DNA from: Cyanophora paradoxa
Taxonomy: Eukaryota; Glaucocystophyceae; Cyanophorales; Cyanophoraceae
Reading direction: 5' to 3'
NCBI GenBank assembly: GCA_004431415.1
Contig: QPMI01000572.1
Coordinates: 310,001 to 374,000, forward strand
DNA: 64,000 nucleotides
In this document: piece by piece, positions 11,585 through 22,079 of the stretch
Layout of the letters: each line of letters starts with the position of its first letter
Numbering within the stretch: the first letter of the stretch is position 1
Position numbers and translations under genes: made by a program
Notes under the pieces: model-generated
What the model saw: the letters and a program-made list of their open reading frames with translations, nothing else
The model's database searches: none
Told to the model about the DNA's origin: nothing

Positions 11585-14500
11585 ATGGCGTCGCGGAGCC
11601 GGCATCGGCTGGAGTCGAGGCCGGAGCGGCCGGGGCATGGCTGGATGGCGTCGCGGCCGGCTCTCCGCGGCCGGCTCCGCCCGGAGGACGCGTGCGCTCT
11701 GCCCGCCTTTGCCTGCTTGGCGCCCGTCTCACAGCGGGACACTCAGCTCGAGTCCCCGGGCACGTCGTCGGTGCCCGCGGAGCCGGCGGAGCCCGACGCT
11801 ACGCCGACGCGGCTGTCTACGGCAGGCGCGGCGCTCGTGGCGGCCCCGCGGCCCGAGGCGGCGCCGGCCAGCGCATCGAAGGCGGCTTTTGCGACGCCTC
11901 GGCAGCAGCGGAGGTGCGGATGCGGGGCGTCGTTCAGCTCTGGTCGCAAGCTGTCGAAGCACATCCTGGGGTGCTCCTGGAGTGGAGGGGACCGGCCGAC
12001 GGGCGGGCAGAGCCCGGCCTCCGCCGCCGGCACCTCGTCCGAGGCGGGCCCCTTGGCATCGGCGGCGCAGCAGCTAGCCGGCGAGGGCGCCGCAAAGGCG
12101 GGCACGCCGCGGCCCGTGCCGGCGGCGTCCGAGGCGCCTGAGGATGCTCCGGAGTCTTCGCAACTCGAGCCGATGGCATCCGAGGCGTCAGCGCAGTCCC
12201 AGTCAGCGGCGGCGGCGGCGACCGAGGCAGACTTGCCAGCGGCAGCGGCGGCTTCGGCAGAGGAGGGGCCCGCGCAGCCTGCGGAGCCCGAGTCGACAGC
12301 AGCGCCGGCGGCCGAGACCGGCGCATCGGCAGAGACGGAAACGGCGGTGCCGGCGGCGCCGGCGGCCCTGGCAGACGTGCCGTCGGCGGCGGCGGCATTG
12401 GCGGCGGAGGGGCCCGCGCAGCCTGCGGAGCCCTCGTCGGTGCCGGCGCCGGCAGCCGAGGCCGGCGCGGCGGCGCCAGCAGCCGAGGCCGGCGCGTCGG
12501 CGGCGGCGGTGGCGGCGGTGCCGGTAGAGAAGGACGAGCCTTCCAAGCCAGAGCAGCTTGAGCCAGCGGCGACAGAGGCGGCAGAGATCCCCCCGGCGGG
12601 GGCGCCGGAGGGGCCCGCGGAACCGGCACGGCCCGAGCCGGCGGCGGCGCCTGCGGTGGAGGCGGACACTCCGAGCGAGGCGCCGACGGTCGCGGACGAG
12701 TCGGGGCAGCCCGAGCCCGCAGTAGCAGCCGCGGCGGCGGCGGCGGCGGCATCGGCGGCGCCGCCCGCCCAGTCGACGCCAATGCCCCAGGGCGGCCGCA
12801 AGGCGATGGTGGCGTGCGAGCGGTGCGGGGCAAGCGTGCAGTGGTGCGGCCTCAAGAGGCACTGGGACACCGCTACGTGCAAGAAGGAGGCGGCGCGCGC
12901 CGCGGAGCAGCGGGCGGAGGCGGCCGCGCCATCGGCCTCCAGCGCGGCCCAATCCGAGCCAGCGCATCAGCCGCAGCGGGCGGCGCCGGCCTCGGAGGGC
13001 GCCGAGCCGCCGGCGGTCCCGGCCGAGAGCGCCGCGGAGCAGCCGCTGGCGCAGGGGGCGCCCCTCGAGGGGCCGCGGAAGGAGGCCGCGGCGGTGGAGC
13101 CCGAGCCGAAGCGGGAGAGCGAGCCGGAGGCGGATGCGGCGGCGCAGCCTGCGGAGCCCTCGTCAGCGGCGGCGCCGGCGGCTGCGGCGCCGGCGGCCGA
13201 GGCAGACGTGCCAGAGGCGGCGGCGGAAGCGCGGGCGCATCCGGAGGCGAAGGTCGAGGCCGGCGAGAGCCCTGAGGCTTCGGGGTCGAGGAGCGCGGAG
13301 GCCTCGGGCGGCAAGCGCGGGCAGAAGGGCACCGAGCGCACGCCGCCCGAGGCGGCGGCTGCGGAGCTCAAGCCCGAGTCCCCGGCCGGCGGGACCGACC
13401 GCGGCGAGGCGCCCGCAGCAGGCGCGCTGGCGTCGCCCCTCGCGGAGGCGAAGGCGGCGCAGCCGAAGCGGCGGGGGAGGCCGCGGAAGCGGCAGGCGGC
13501 ATCCGAGGCCGACGCCGGGCAACAGACGCCGGCGGACGAGCAGCAGGCGACGCCGGCGGGCGTCGACCGGAAGCGGAGCGCGCAGCGCGACGAGGCGGCG
13601 GGCGTGGACGACGGGACGGCCACGCCAGCTGAGGCCAAGAGCGGCGCGGCCGGGCGGGAGAGCGCCGGGTCCCCGGCCTCGGAGGCCGAGACCAGGCCCG
13701 AGACGCCGTCCGCGGCTTCGGAGGCGACGCCGGCGAGCGGCGGCCGCAAGCGGAGGGAAGGGTCGGAGGCTCCACCGTCAGCGGGGGCGACCGGCAGCAG
13801 GGGCGGCGCAGTAGAGGGGGAGTCGCCGGGGCCGGCGGAGGAGAGCCCGCAGGCCAAGCGGGCCCGACCGGAGCCCGAGGCCGAGGCGGGATCGGAGGAG
13901 ACGCCGGCCAAGACGCCGGCGGCGGGCGGGCGTGGCAAGACGTCGGCGTCGCGCGGGAGGACAATCTTCGGCGTGAGTCTAGAGGTGTTGGGGCGGCTGA
14001 TGCCGCCGCTCGCGGCGCGGCGCGAGGAGGGCCTCGAGTTGGAGGACCTCAGGGGCGCCGGGGCCCAGGCCGAGCGGGACGCCCTTCTCGACGGCGCGGG
14101 ACTCGAGGGTGAGGAGCGGAAGCGGGCCGAGAAGGCGCTTCAGGAGCTTCAGGACCTGAACCTGCAGATGAAGCTACGGAGCGACCTCCCAGCCGACATG
14201 AAGAGTGTCACCGACGTCGCGCTTGCTCCGGTGCGTCTGCTGCGTGACGTGATGCGCCCGGCGTCTTACAGTGGAGCAGTCCACGGGACGCACGCGGGCG
14301 ACGCCGTCCAAGGGCGAGAAGCCAAACGGCGGGGAGGACTCGAAGCCCGCGACGCCGGCGGCCGGAGCTTCTGCGCCGGCGGGGGCGGGTGCGGGCCCAT
14401 CGGCGGAGGCAGAGGCGGAGGCGGAGGGCGCGAGCGGAAAGAAGAAGAGGAGGAAGAGGTCGGCGGCGGCCGGCGACAAGGCTGCGGAGTCGGAGCCCGA

Positions 14501-17500
14501 GCCCGAGACGCCGGCCAGGGGGGCCGGAGACGACGAGGCGGTGCCCGCGGCGTCAGCGGCGGACGAGACGGCGGCGTCAGACGCGGAGGCCGAGGCGGAG
14601 GCGGAGGCGGAGGGCGAGGGCGGGCCGACGAAGCAGCGCAGGCCGCGGAAGCAGCCGGCGAATGCGGGCGACAAGTCCGCGCAGAAGGGCGCCGAGCGTG
14701 CGCCTTCGAAAACCGAGCCGCCGGCCGACCCGAACGAGGTGCGCTAGCCTGGGAAAGCGAACGGGGCGCACCTGACGGCGCCGGGCGGCAGGAGTGGAGC
14801 TTCGTTCCCGTGAGGGCCTTGGCGCCCGCCTTCGAGAAGCTAGCCGAGCTCAAGGGCGAGTCGCGGTTCAGGGATGTGGATGAGCTGCGCGGCGGGAAGG
14901 GCGTGGAGCTGCGCAAGGTCATCGTGGAGCACGCGGAGGCGGAGTCCAGCTCCTTGTCGGACTATCAGAAGAAATGTCTTTCGCACATCCTCGAGACCCT
15001 CACGGACTTCGCTTCTGTGCTCTGGCAGCGCTTCGGAAACGATGCGCGAATCGGCCCTGTGCTCAAAACTGTCTTGGCCCCGGTACCGCCCCCCTCCCCC
15101 GAAGCAGATCCCCGCTCGGCCTTCGAAGGCGCTGTCCTGACTGCGGCGCTGCGCAGGCGGGCGACGGCCCTCGAACGCGCGGCGGGCGCTCGTCGGCCGG
15201 CAAGCCGGGCGAGGCCGGCGGGTCCGCCAGCAAGCCGAAGCCCGAGCCGAGCGGCGCGGCGCAGGCGAGCTCCGCCGCCCGCGCCCTCCCCCGGCCGCCG
15301 CTGCTGACCCGCCGCCCCCGCCCTCGCAGAGCCGCCAGGCGAGTGCGAGCGCCGCAGAAGAGGAGGACGAGAAGGAGGGCGAGGAGGAGTGCGAGGAGGG
15401 GGCCGAGGAGGAGGGCGAGGAGAAAGTCAAGCCCAAGTGCGATCTCTGCGGGCGGACTTGCGCCTCCTCGCAGGGGCTCGCCGTCCACCAGAGACACTGC
15501 AAGCCCGCCGCGGCGGGGGCGGCGGCGCTGGCGGCGAGCGGCGGCGGCGACGAGGCGGCCGGCTCGAGCTCGAGCTCAGCGGGGGGCGCGGGGCAGGCGG
15601 CAGCAAACAAGGGCCGCGTCTTCCATTACCGAGTGCGCGCTTCACGCTCCGCTTCAAATCGGCCTGTCCTCAGACCGGGTCCCGTATACTTGCGCACCGC
15701 AGAGACTGAGCAAGAACCAGCTGCGCGTGCTGTTCGCCGGGTGCGCGCTGCTCTGGAAGAAGCGTAAGCGGGCGACGCCGGCGGCGGGGAAGTTCACTTG
15801 GGAAGACGTCGAGGAGGCGCTGGATCTCCTCGCGGGCAAGGAGAAGCGCGCCCTGGGTGACGTCTGCCACGAGCGGCTCGAGCGCCTCGCCGCTGTGCTG
15901 CGGTCCCTCGACAACCCCGAGGTGCTCGCCGCGTCTCGACCGCTCAGAACCTCCACCGCCTCTAACACGTCGAGCGCGCCAGTGCAAGCTCAGCAAGGCG
16001 CCGCTCCCGCCGCGGTTCAAGGAGGCGCTCGCTGCGTTCAGGGAAGGCGCCGCGGAGAAGCTGCGCGACCGCGCCGGCGAGGTCGGCGCCGAGGACGTGC
16101 GGGGCCTGTTCAGGGCCTTCACAGACGACGGCGAGGTGCGGGGGCGGGCGGGCGGGCGGGCGGGCGGGGCGCCCCCCGCTGGGCGCCGCCCCGCTCCCAG
16201 GCACTGAGCGAGGCGGGCCGGGGCCGCAGCTGCCGACCGCGGAGGCCGGCCGCGGGGTCGAGGAGAGCGAGGTCGAGGAGGAGGAGGCCGAGGAGACCGA
16301 CGAAGAAGACGAGGAGGAGGAGGAGGAGGAGGAGGAGGACGACGTGCGAGATCCACCTTTCGCCTTTCCCCCGCGCCCGCGCCGCTGACAGGCCCGCAGG
16401 CCGCCACGCCGCCGCCGCCCAAGAGAGGCGTCGCGCGCGGGAAGGAGAAGAAGGCACCCCGCGCGGCCGGCGGCGACGACGACGAGGGCGCCGAAGAGCA
16501 GAAGCAGGCAGAGAAGTTGCCGGTGAGCGACCGGCCCTGCGCGCCTCGCGGGCGGGCGGCGGCCCTCTGACGCGCGGGGCGGGCGCGCGCCAGGACACCA
16601 AGGGGGAGCAGCTGAGCCGCATCATCGATTTGCTCCCGAACCACGGCATGAAGATGAGAGGGGCAGCGGGGGCGGGCGGCGTCCCTCCGGCCGTCCCTCT
16701 CTCGCCGCCGCTGCCTTGCTCACCTCCGAACCTCGCCCAGTCGTTCAAGGACATCGAAGTGAAACGCGTGCGGAAAATGCTAATCAAGGAGGATCGGTCG
16801 CTGCTGGAGGGCTTCACTGTGGACTGCGCGCTTGAGCTCACGAAGGAGCTGCAAAAGATGCAGAGCCCGGGGCGGCAAAGGAAGCTCACCGTCCGCTTCG
16901 GCCTCGGTTTCGCGGATAAGATCCGCGCCTTCGTGAACGGCTTCGAGGACGACTCCCGGCGGGGTGCGCCCGGCGCCGCATCGAGCAGCAGCAGCGGGCC
17001 CGCGGCCAAGCCGAAGGCAAAGGCGGCGGGGAAGGAGACGGGCGGCAAGAAGGCGAGCCTTCCAAAGACCGCCGGCCTCTGGCGCGCCCCTCGAGCTGAC
17101 CCTCCCGCCGGCAGGCCGCCCCCGGCGCCAAGCGCGGGAGGGCTGCATCCGAGTCGGACGAGGAGGAGGAGGAGGCGAGCGCGAGCGGCGAGGAATCGGA
17201 GGAGGAGGAGGACGAGGACGAGGAGGAGGTGCTTCGTGTCTTGTCTTGTCGATTTCGAAGCCGCGCGTGTCTCTCCCCCCGCATCTCCTCACGCGCCCGC
17301 GCGCAGGCCGCCGCTTCGTCCGAGGCCGAGGAGGACGACCAGGAGGAGGAGGAGGACGAGGAGGAGGACGAGGAGGAGCAGGAGGCGAGCTCGTCTGAGG
17401 AGGAGGAGGACGAGGACGACGAGGAGGAGGAGGAGGAGGAAGACGTGCGAGCTGCAGCCGGGCGCTCTTTCCTCGTGTCCGCGCCGCTGACAGGCCCGCA

Positions 17501-18070
17501 GGCCGTCACGCCGCCGCCCAAGCGGGGCCCCGCGCGCGGGAAGGTGAAGAAGGCACCCGGCGCCGGCGGCGGCGCGAAGGGCGCGAAGGCAGGAAAGGCG
17601 AGCCCCGCGCCCGCGCCCCTCCCCTGTGTGCGCCCGTCTCCTCCTGCTCACTCGCGCCCGCAGGCGGCCCCCCGGCCCAAAGCCGGCAGGACCGGCAAGC
17701 GCGGGAGGGGCGCCGCGGAAGAGGAGAAGGACGAGGACGAGGGCGGAGAGGACGTGCGCAGCCCTCTACCCCCCCCCCCCCCCTTCTGTCCCGCCCCGCC
17801 CCGCGCCTCGCCTCACCGCCTGCGCGGCAGGCCACGCCCCCGGCCAAGGCCAAAAAGGCCAAGAAGCAGAAGGGGAAGAGGGGCAAGGGCGCGGGGAGCC
17901 CGCCGGGCGCCGCGTCCTCACCTGAGCCCGAGCCCCTGGAGCTCGCCTCGCCCCCGGGGTCGCCGCCGGCCCCGTCCCCGGCCCGCAAGACGCCGAACTC
18001 GAAGAAGCGCCCGCCGGCCGCCGCCCCGGCCGCAGGCAAGGCGAAGTCGAAGAAGCAGAAGACCAAGTAG
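11585..18070 (+). CDS. Large C2HC zinc-finger / AT-hook acidic protein, probably chromatin-associated
   Basis: A long first exon (~11585-14230) of Ala/Glu/Pro-rich sequence is followed by about twelve GTGCG-GCAG introns; the stop is at 18070. Three related zinc-finger-like motifs are visible: CGCGASFSSGRKLSKHILGC (~11915), CERCGASVQWCGLKRH...C (~12815) and CDLCGRTCASSQGLAVHQ..C (~15438), each C-x(1-2)-C-x(n)-H-x(3-5)-C. An AT-hook core KRRGRPRKR lies near 13466. The C-terminal half has several helical blocks of ~70 residues (VSLEVLGRLMPPLAARREEG; FVPVRALAPAFEKLAELKGE; LSKNQLRVLFAGCALLWKKR; FKDIEVKRVRKMLIKEDRSL). These are separated by acidic runs and PPPKRG-ARGK basic tails (16400, 17510). 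The composition resembles nuclear DNA- or histone-binding proteins; I recognise no named family. The start codon is a guess among several in-frame ATGs. The gene faces the retroelement downstream. Confidence 0.6.
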
Positions 18071-18347
18071 GGGCCGCCGTTCAAGTAGGGGCGGCCTCCG
18101 GCGCTTTCTGCGCAGTTTTTCTCTCCATGCAGCGACGTCTACGCTTTTTTCTTTTCGACGTCTAGATCTGTAGTTTTGTAGCCTGTAGGTAGGGTCATGG
18201 CTTTTTCAATTTTTTTGTTCTTCGCCAGTGAGGGCGAGAGCAGACTAGGATGCATTCTTACATTTACAAGCCATCCATTTATGAAAAACTCCTGATCATG
18301 AGCGCTTGCTGACAACTCGACCCGGCCCTTCAACTGGGGCCTGGGGT
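18071..18347. other. 3' flank between zinc-finger gene and retroelement
   Basis: About 280 bases of lower GC with T-rich runs (cgcagtttttctctcc, cttttttcttttcgacg) just after the stop, plausible as the 3' UTR and polyadenylation zone. No gene or repeat is seen. Confidence 0.4.
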
Positions 18348-18749
18348 TATTAAGCGCCTGGTTAAATCCGGGCAAGGCCCAGATATAGTCTAGGGGTTTG
18401 TAACCAGAGGCCTAATAACAGAGTAATTACAGACCTGGATCTCTGATCCCTGACGATGTTCCCTTAATGCTTAGCCCGCCCCTGATGTGCTCCCAAGTTG
18501 CAGATGCAAAATGGCAGAGTTTCACTACTAGTATTTCGAGGCTGTGCGCCTCACAAGGAATGACAACTGTGGCAGGCCAGCGGCTACTTATACTAGCCCG
18601 CGTTGCAAACTAGCAAGTATTTTCTAGTTGTTGAGCATGTACGATTTATTGGTTGGGTTCCGGCTTGGGTTCCGGGAATTCCGGGAATTCCGGCAATTCC
18701 GGCAATTCCGGCAATTCCGGGAATTTCAAGTCAAGTCGCGACCGGCCAC
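18348..18749 (-). repeat. Left terminal direct repeat (3' LTR in element orientation)
   Basis: 402 bp, starting tattaagcgcctgg and ending gcgaccggccac. Apart from a few bases in the internal GGAATTCC array it appears identical to 21403-21804. Near its right end are six 10-bp units of the type ttccgggaat/ttccggcaat (about 18668-18728). Confidence 0.85.
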
Positions 18750-19595
18750 CGGGTCAGGAGCACGACTTGCACCGGTGCCGACTGCAGCCGACGAGGAGTC
18801 GTAGTGCACTACGCCCCAGCCGCCAGCTGAGCGACTTCCACATGCTTCCATCGTCCCCTTATCCAATTCCGAGCACGATCAAGGCCGGTTCCATCCGTCC
18901 TGGGAGGTGCGCTTGCCTTGGCGTCTTCTTCTTGCTTCCGTACATGTACAATTGCCGCAGTGCAAGATCTGTGAAATCAAGCCCGCTCCTCGCGAGACGG
19001 ACTGCATCCCGACGACGCCACGCCGAGACACGCTTGACTCGAATTTAGTATACGTAACCCCGCGGTGACGATAACGCTGAGCTCGCGTCCGTCTTATGCA
19101 GGGCCGATTCCGGTCTCTGTTCGGTTGGGTGCCGACTGGGTTAAAGCTGTCCTGAGCGCCATCCTGGCACGAGCAGGTCCGCGCCTCTAGCTTGTCCTCG
19201 GGCCTCCCGCCCTCTACGGCTGACACCACCCGCCCACAACTGAATCCGATGCCCTCCTGTCTTGCCCCGGCCGCAGCCCCGGGCTAGGTCCGCATCTCCA
19301 GCTTGGACGCCGGTTCACCGGAACGGAGCGACGCCTTCTTCGAATTCGCCACCAGCCTCGCGATCGACTGTGAAGAGAGGCCGTCGCCTTCGCAGGTGCA
19401 CACCATCCAGCACCGCGAATCGAAGCTGCAGCTGTTCCGCTCAGAACTCGAACTCCGGCTGCAGCTGAAAAATTACAAGTACACGCCGCCACGTCGCAGG
19501 GCCATCCCTCTTCGCGACGAATAAAATACAAACTCCTCCACCGCTGGTCTTTTAATTTCTTCACAGGCGGAGACCGAACCGCCGTGGCGTGCACT

Positions 19596-20736
19596 TTACT
19601 TCGCGCCCGCCAGGCTGCTGGAGCTCCGATATTTCTCGAGCTCCTGCTGACAGGTCGAATATTGCGCCCGCATCTCCTCCAGCTCCCGCTGAAGTCGCTT
19701 GCTGCAGACGACTGTGTTGTGCGAGCCGCTGTCACATTCATCACACCAACGAGGCTGGCCGCCCGTCTTCTGCTTCTTGCTGCTGCTGGCAAGCTCACCC
19801 CCCGCAACGCGAGAGACTGACGCGTCCGAAAATCCGCTGCTGGCCCTCACCCGCTGGAGCCTCATTTCCAGCTCGTTATGGGACCGAACTCGACTGAAGA
19901 ATTCGCGACCCCACTCGGCCAGATTTGTACGCGCGTCCTCCGCGATTTTGCTTGTGAGCTTGACCATCGCCGGCGAAGTGATCGCGGCCGGGGACATTAA
20001 TTCCGCGATCAACATCTCGTCCGGCCACGAGTTTTGCAGCTGAAGCAGGCGCCGAAATAAAACAACGTTATTGATAAGAGCCTGAGCATCCAGCTCCGTG
20101 GGGTTGTTTAGAGCTGAGAAATGCTGGCTCGCCGTGAATTCTTGTCCACGACGTCATATCGAATTCACCGCCCGCCGCCTTCGACGCCATAGCACCCAGC
20201 ACCGTCGCTGAGAATGCTCCAGTAAAAGCATCACTTGCTGAGCGCTGCAGCGAAGACATTGCGAGCTCCGCTACTATCTTGTCCGGCTCCAAAAATTTCG
20301 GCGGCTGAATAAAAGTTGCCAGGCGCTCCAGCGATACGATCCACGATAGAACGCCAGTATTTGTCAAGGCAGGAATTCGCTCCTTAAATTCTTTCAGCTC
20401 GCGGTGACGTGTATGCATGTCCAGGTTGCTCTTCAGCGCCTCCAACGCAGCGTCAGCTGCCGCCGCAGCTGGTTGCTGGCCCCCGATCGCGACTGGCACC
20501 CCAGCCGCCGCTGGTGCGACCGGCGCCACTGGCGCGACCGGCGCTGGCCCCGGAGCTGGCGCTGGCATCGCGTTTGCCGCCGGAGCGGCCGCCGCCGCGG
20601 CCGCGGGCACGGCTGCTGCATGCGCAGCTGCAGCCGCCGCCCCGGGCCCGCCACTGCCCTGGCTGCCGCCCCCGGATCCGCCACTAGCGCCCGCGCCTCC
20701 GGATCCGGATCCGCCGCTTCGCGTATTCGGAGCCAT
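19596..20736 (-). CDS. Gag-like protein with CCHC zinc knuckle, split by a frameshift
   Basis: The first frame starts MAPNTRSGGSGSGG at 20736, has an Ala/Pro/Gly-rich N-terminus and then a helical region (HRELKEFKERIPALTNTG, LATFIQPPKFLEPDKIV). It stops at 20068. Homologous-looking sequence resumes in another frame (overlap about 20068-20155) and continues as LTSKIAEDARTNLAEWGREF, with a knuckle CDECDSGSHNTVVC (C-x2-C-x4-H-x4-C) near 19735 and a coiled-coil tail ending at 19596. This order (capsid-like helices, then zinc knuckle) is typical of retrotransposon Gag, which packages element RNA in cytoplasmic particles. The frame change could be a disabling indel or a programmed shift; no polymerase frame follows, which makes programmed shifting less obvious. 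Confidence 0.65.
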
Positions 20737-20814
20737 TTCGAACTCGAAACACGTCCGCCGCAGCAGAATTCCGCAGCGAACCGCCGAGCAGGTCCGCCCC
20801 CGGCGATCCGACAG

Positions 20815-21402
20815 GTTCTAGATCTAGCGCTAGCTCTAGCGCTTCCGATTCCTCGCCCGCGCGCCACGGCGCGCGTTGATCGACGTCGACGGCGCCCCGG
20901 AGCCCGGGCCCGAGCCTCGGAGCTAGCTATAGCGCGCCCGGCGGCCCCCGCGAGCTCGGCGTCGAATCGGCGAGCTCGGCGCCCGTCGGCCGGCGATGCC
21001 ACGCCTGTAGAGTGCGCTCGCGCCGCAGAATCCGATCCGGCCTGTGCCTGAGATGCGAACGCTGCGTCGAGCAGGCCCGGATCAGACACTGGTCGCGGCG
21101 CAGACGTACGCGCGCGCGTGCGCATGCCGGCGCCCCGTTAGCGGCGTCACGCCGCGGCTGCTAGAGCACTCGCGGCTAGCCTAGTAGCTAGCCCAGGCAG
21201 GGCGACCATATACGCATCTTTCAAAGCGACGCGTAGCGCTGGCGCGCGGTAGCGTCCGCTCACCCGCGCAGACGCGATCATGCGCAAAGACTCTGGTCAG
21301 TACGCAGCGACGTCCGCATGCGCAGCGGCTATGCGCATCGCGACGTAGAGGTCGGCCAGCTAGCTTTGAAGAGCTAGCTGAAAGTTTTGAGCAGCCCCCA
21401 CG
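20815..21402. other. Untranslated leader region of the retroelement
   Basis: Between the right repeat and the Gag start there is ~650 bp without a convincing protein. It carries many CTAG-centred words (tagatctagcgctagctcta near 20820, ctagctagcta-type near 21178-21190) and arginine-rich spurious frames. A packaging signal would be expected here, but none can be identified by eye. Confidence 0.35.
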
Positions 21403-21804
21403 TATTAAGCGCCTGGTTAAATCCGGGCAAGGCCCAGATATAGTCTAGGGGTTTGTAACCAGAGGCCTAATAACAGAGTAATTACAGACCTGGATCTCTG
21501 ATCCCTGACGATGTTCCCTTAATGCTTAGCCCGCCCCTGATGTGCTCCCAAGTTGCAGATGCAAAATGGCAGAGTTTCACTACTAGTATTTCGAGGCTGT
21601 GCGCCTCACAAGGAATGACAACTGTGGCAGGCCAGCGGCTACTTATACTAGCCCGCGTTGCAAACTAGCAAGTATTTTCTAGTTGTTGAGCATGTACGAT
21701 TTATTGGTTGGGTTCCGGCTTGGGTTCCGGGAATTCCGGGAATTCCGGGAATTCCGGGAATTCCGGCAATTCCGGGAATTTCAAGTCAAGTCGCGACCGG
21801 CCAC
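21403..21804 (-). repeat. Right terminal direct repeat (5' LTR in element orientation)
   Basis: Second copy of the 402-bp repeat. The 10-bp array has the same number of units as the left copy but a different order of G and C variants (four ggg units then one ggc, against two then three on the left). Everything else I compared matches, which implies recent insertion or gene conversion. Confidence 0.85.
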
Positions 21805-22079
21805 GCCTATAGCCGGATTCCGGCCCATGGCCCGCGGCCACGCCGGGCCCGGCCCCGGGCCAGCCGACCAAGCTCTAGCCAGACTTGGTCTTGCCATCGC
21901 CCGCGACAGGGTCTGGATGACGGGGCCGAGATTTGGGAATGGCCGCTCGAACCGACTCTGGAAATGAAAAGCACAATGGCCCTAGCTGCAACTTGAAAAA
22001 AAAACCTGAAAAGCGCCCTACGTATGTATACTCGAAGACTGCAGAGCGTGAGCGCCTTTGCTTCCGAAGGCGTCGGCTC

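Larger units (their letters stand above)
18348..21804 (-). mobile_element. Non-autonomous Gag-only LTR-type retroelement
   Basis: Two direct repeats of 402 bp (18348-18749 and 21403-21804, constant offset 3055) flank 2.65 kb. On the minus strand the interior encodes a Gag-like protein with a CCHC zinc knuckle, so the 5' repeat in element orientation is the right-hand one. Two bases inside it, on the minus strand, a TGGGGGCTGC sequence could be a primer-binding site. No reverse transcriptase, integrase or protease is visible, so mobilisation would need enzymes from elsewhere. The repeat ends do not show a clean TG...CA and I found no target-site duplication. Boundaries, and the assignment to LTR elements rather than another direct-repeat class, are therefore provisional. 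The element sits between convergent genes. Confidence 0.7.

Noticed and set aside
11743-12882. Minus-strand Ala/Gly/Ser frame of 379 residues
   Set aside because: It is the shadow of the zinc-finger/AT-hook exon, which has real cysteine motifs on the plus strand.
14974-17490. Long plus-strand frame of 838 residues, very Arg-rich
   Set aside because: It reads through introns in the wrong frame for most exons; the frames with zinc finger and acidic blocks are the coherent ones.
19214-19807. Minus-strand frame below Gag as a possible pol fragment
   Set aside because: It has no reverse transcriptase, RNase H or integrase motif; composition is Arg/Ser/Ala-rich and it overlaps the Gag tail in another frame.
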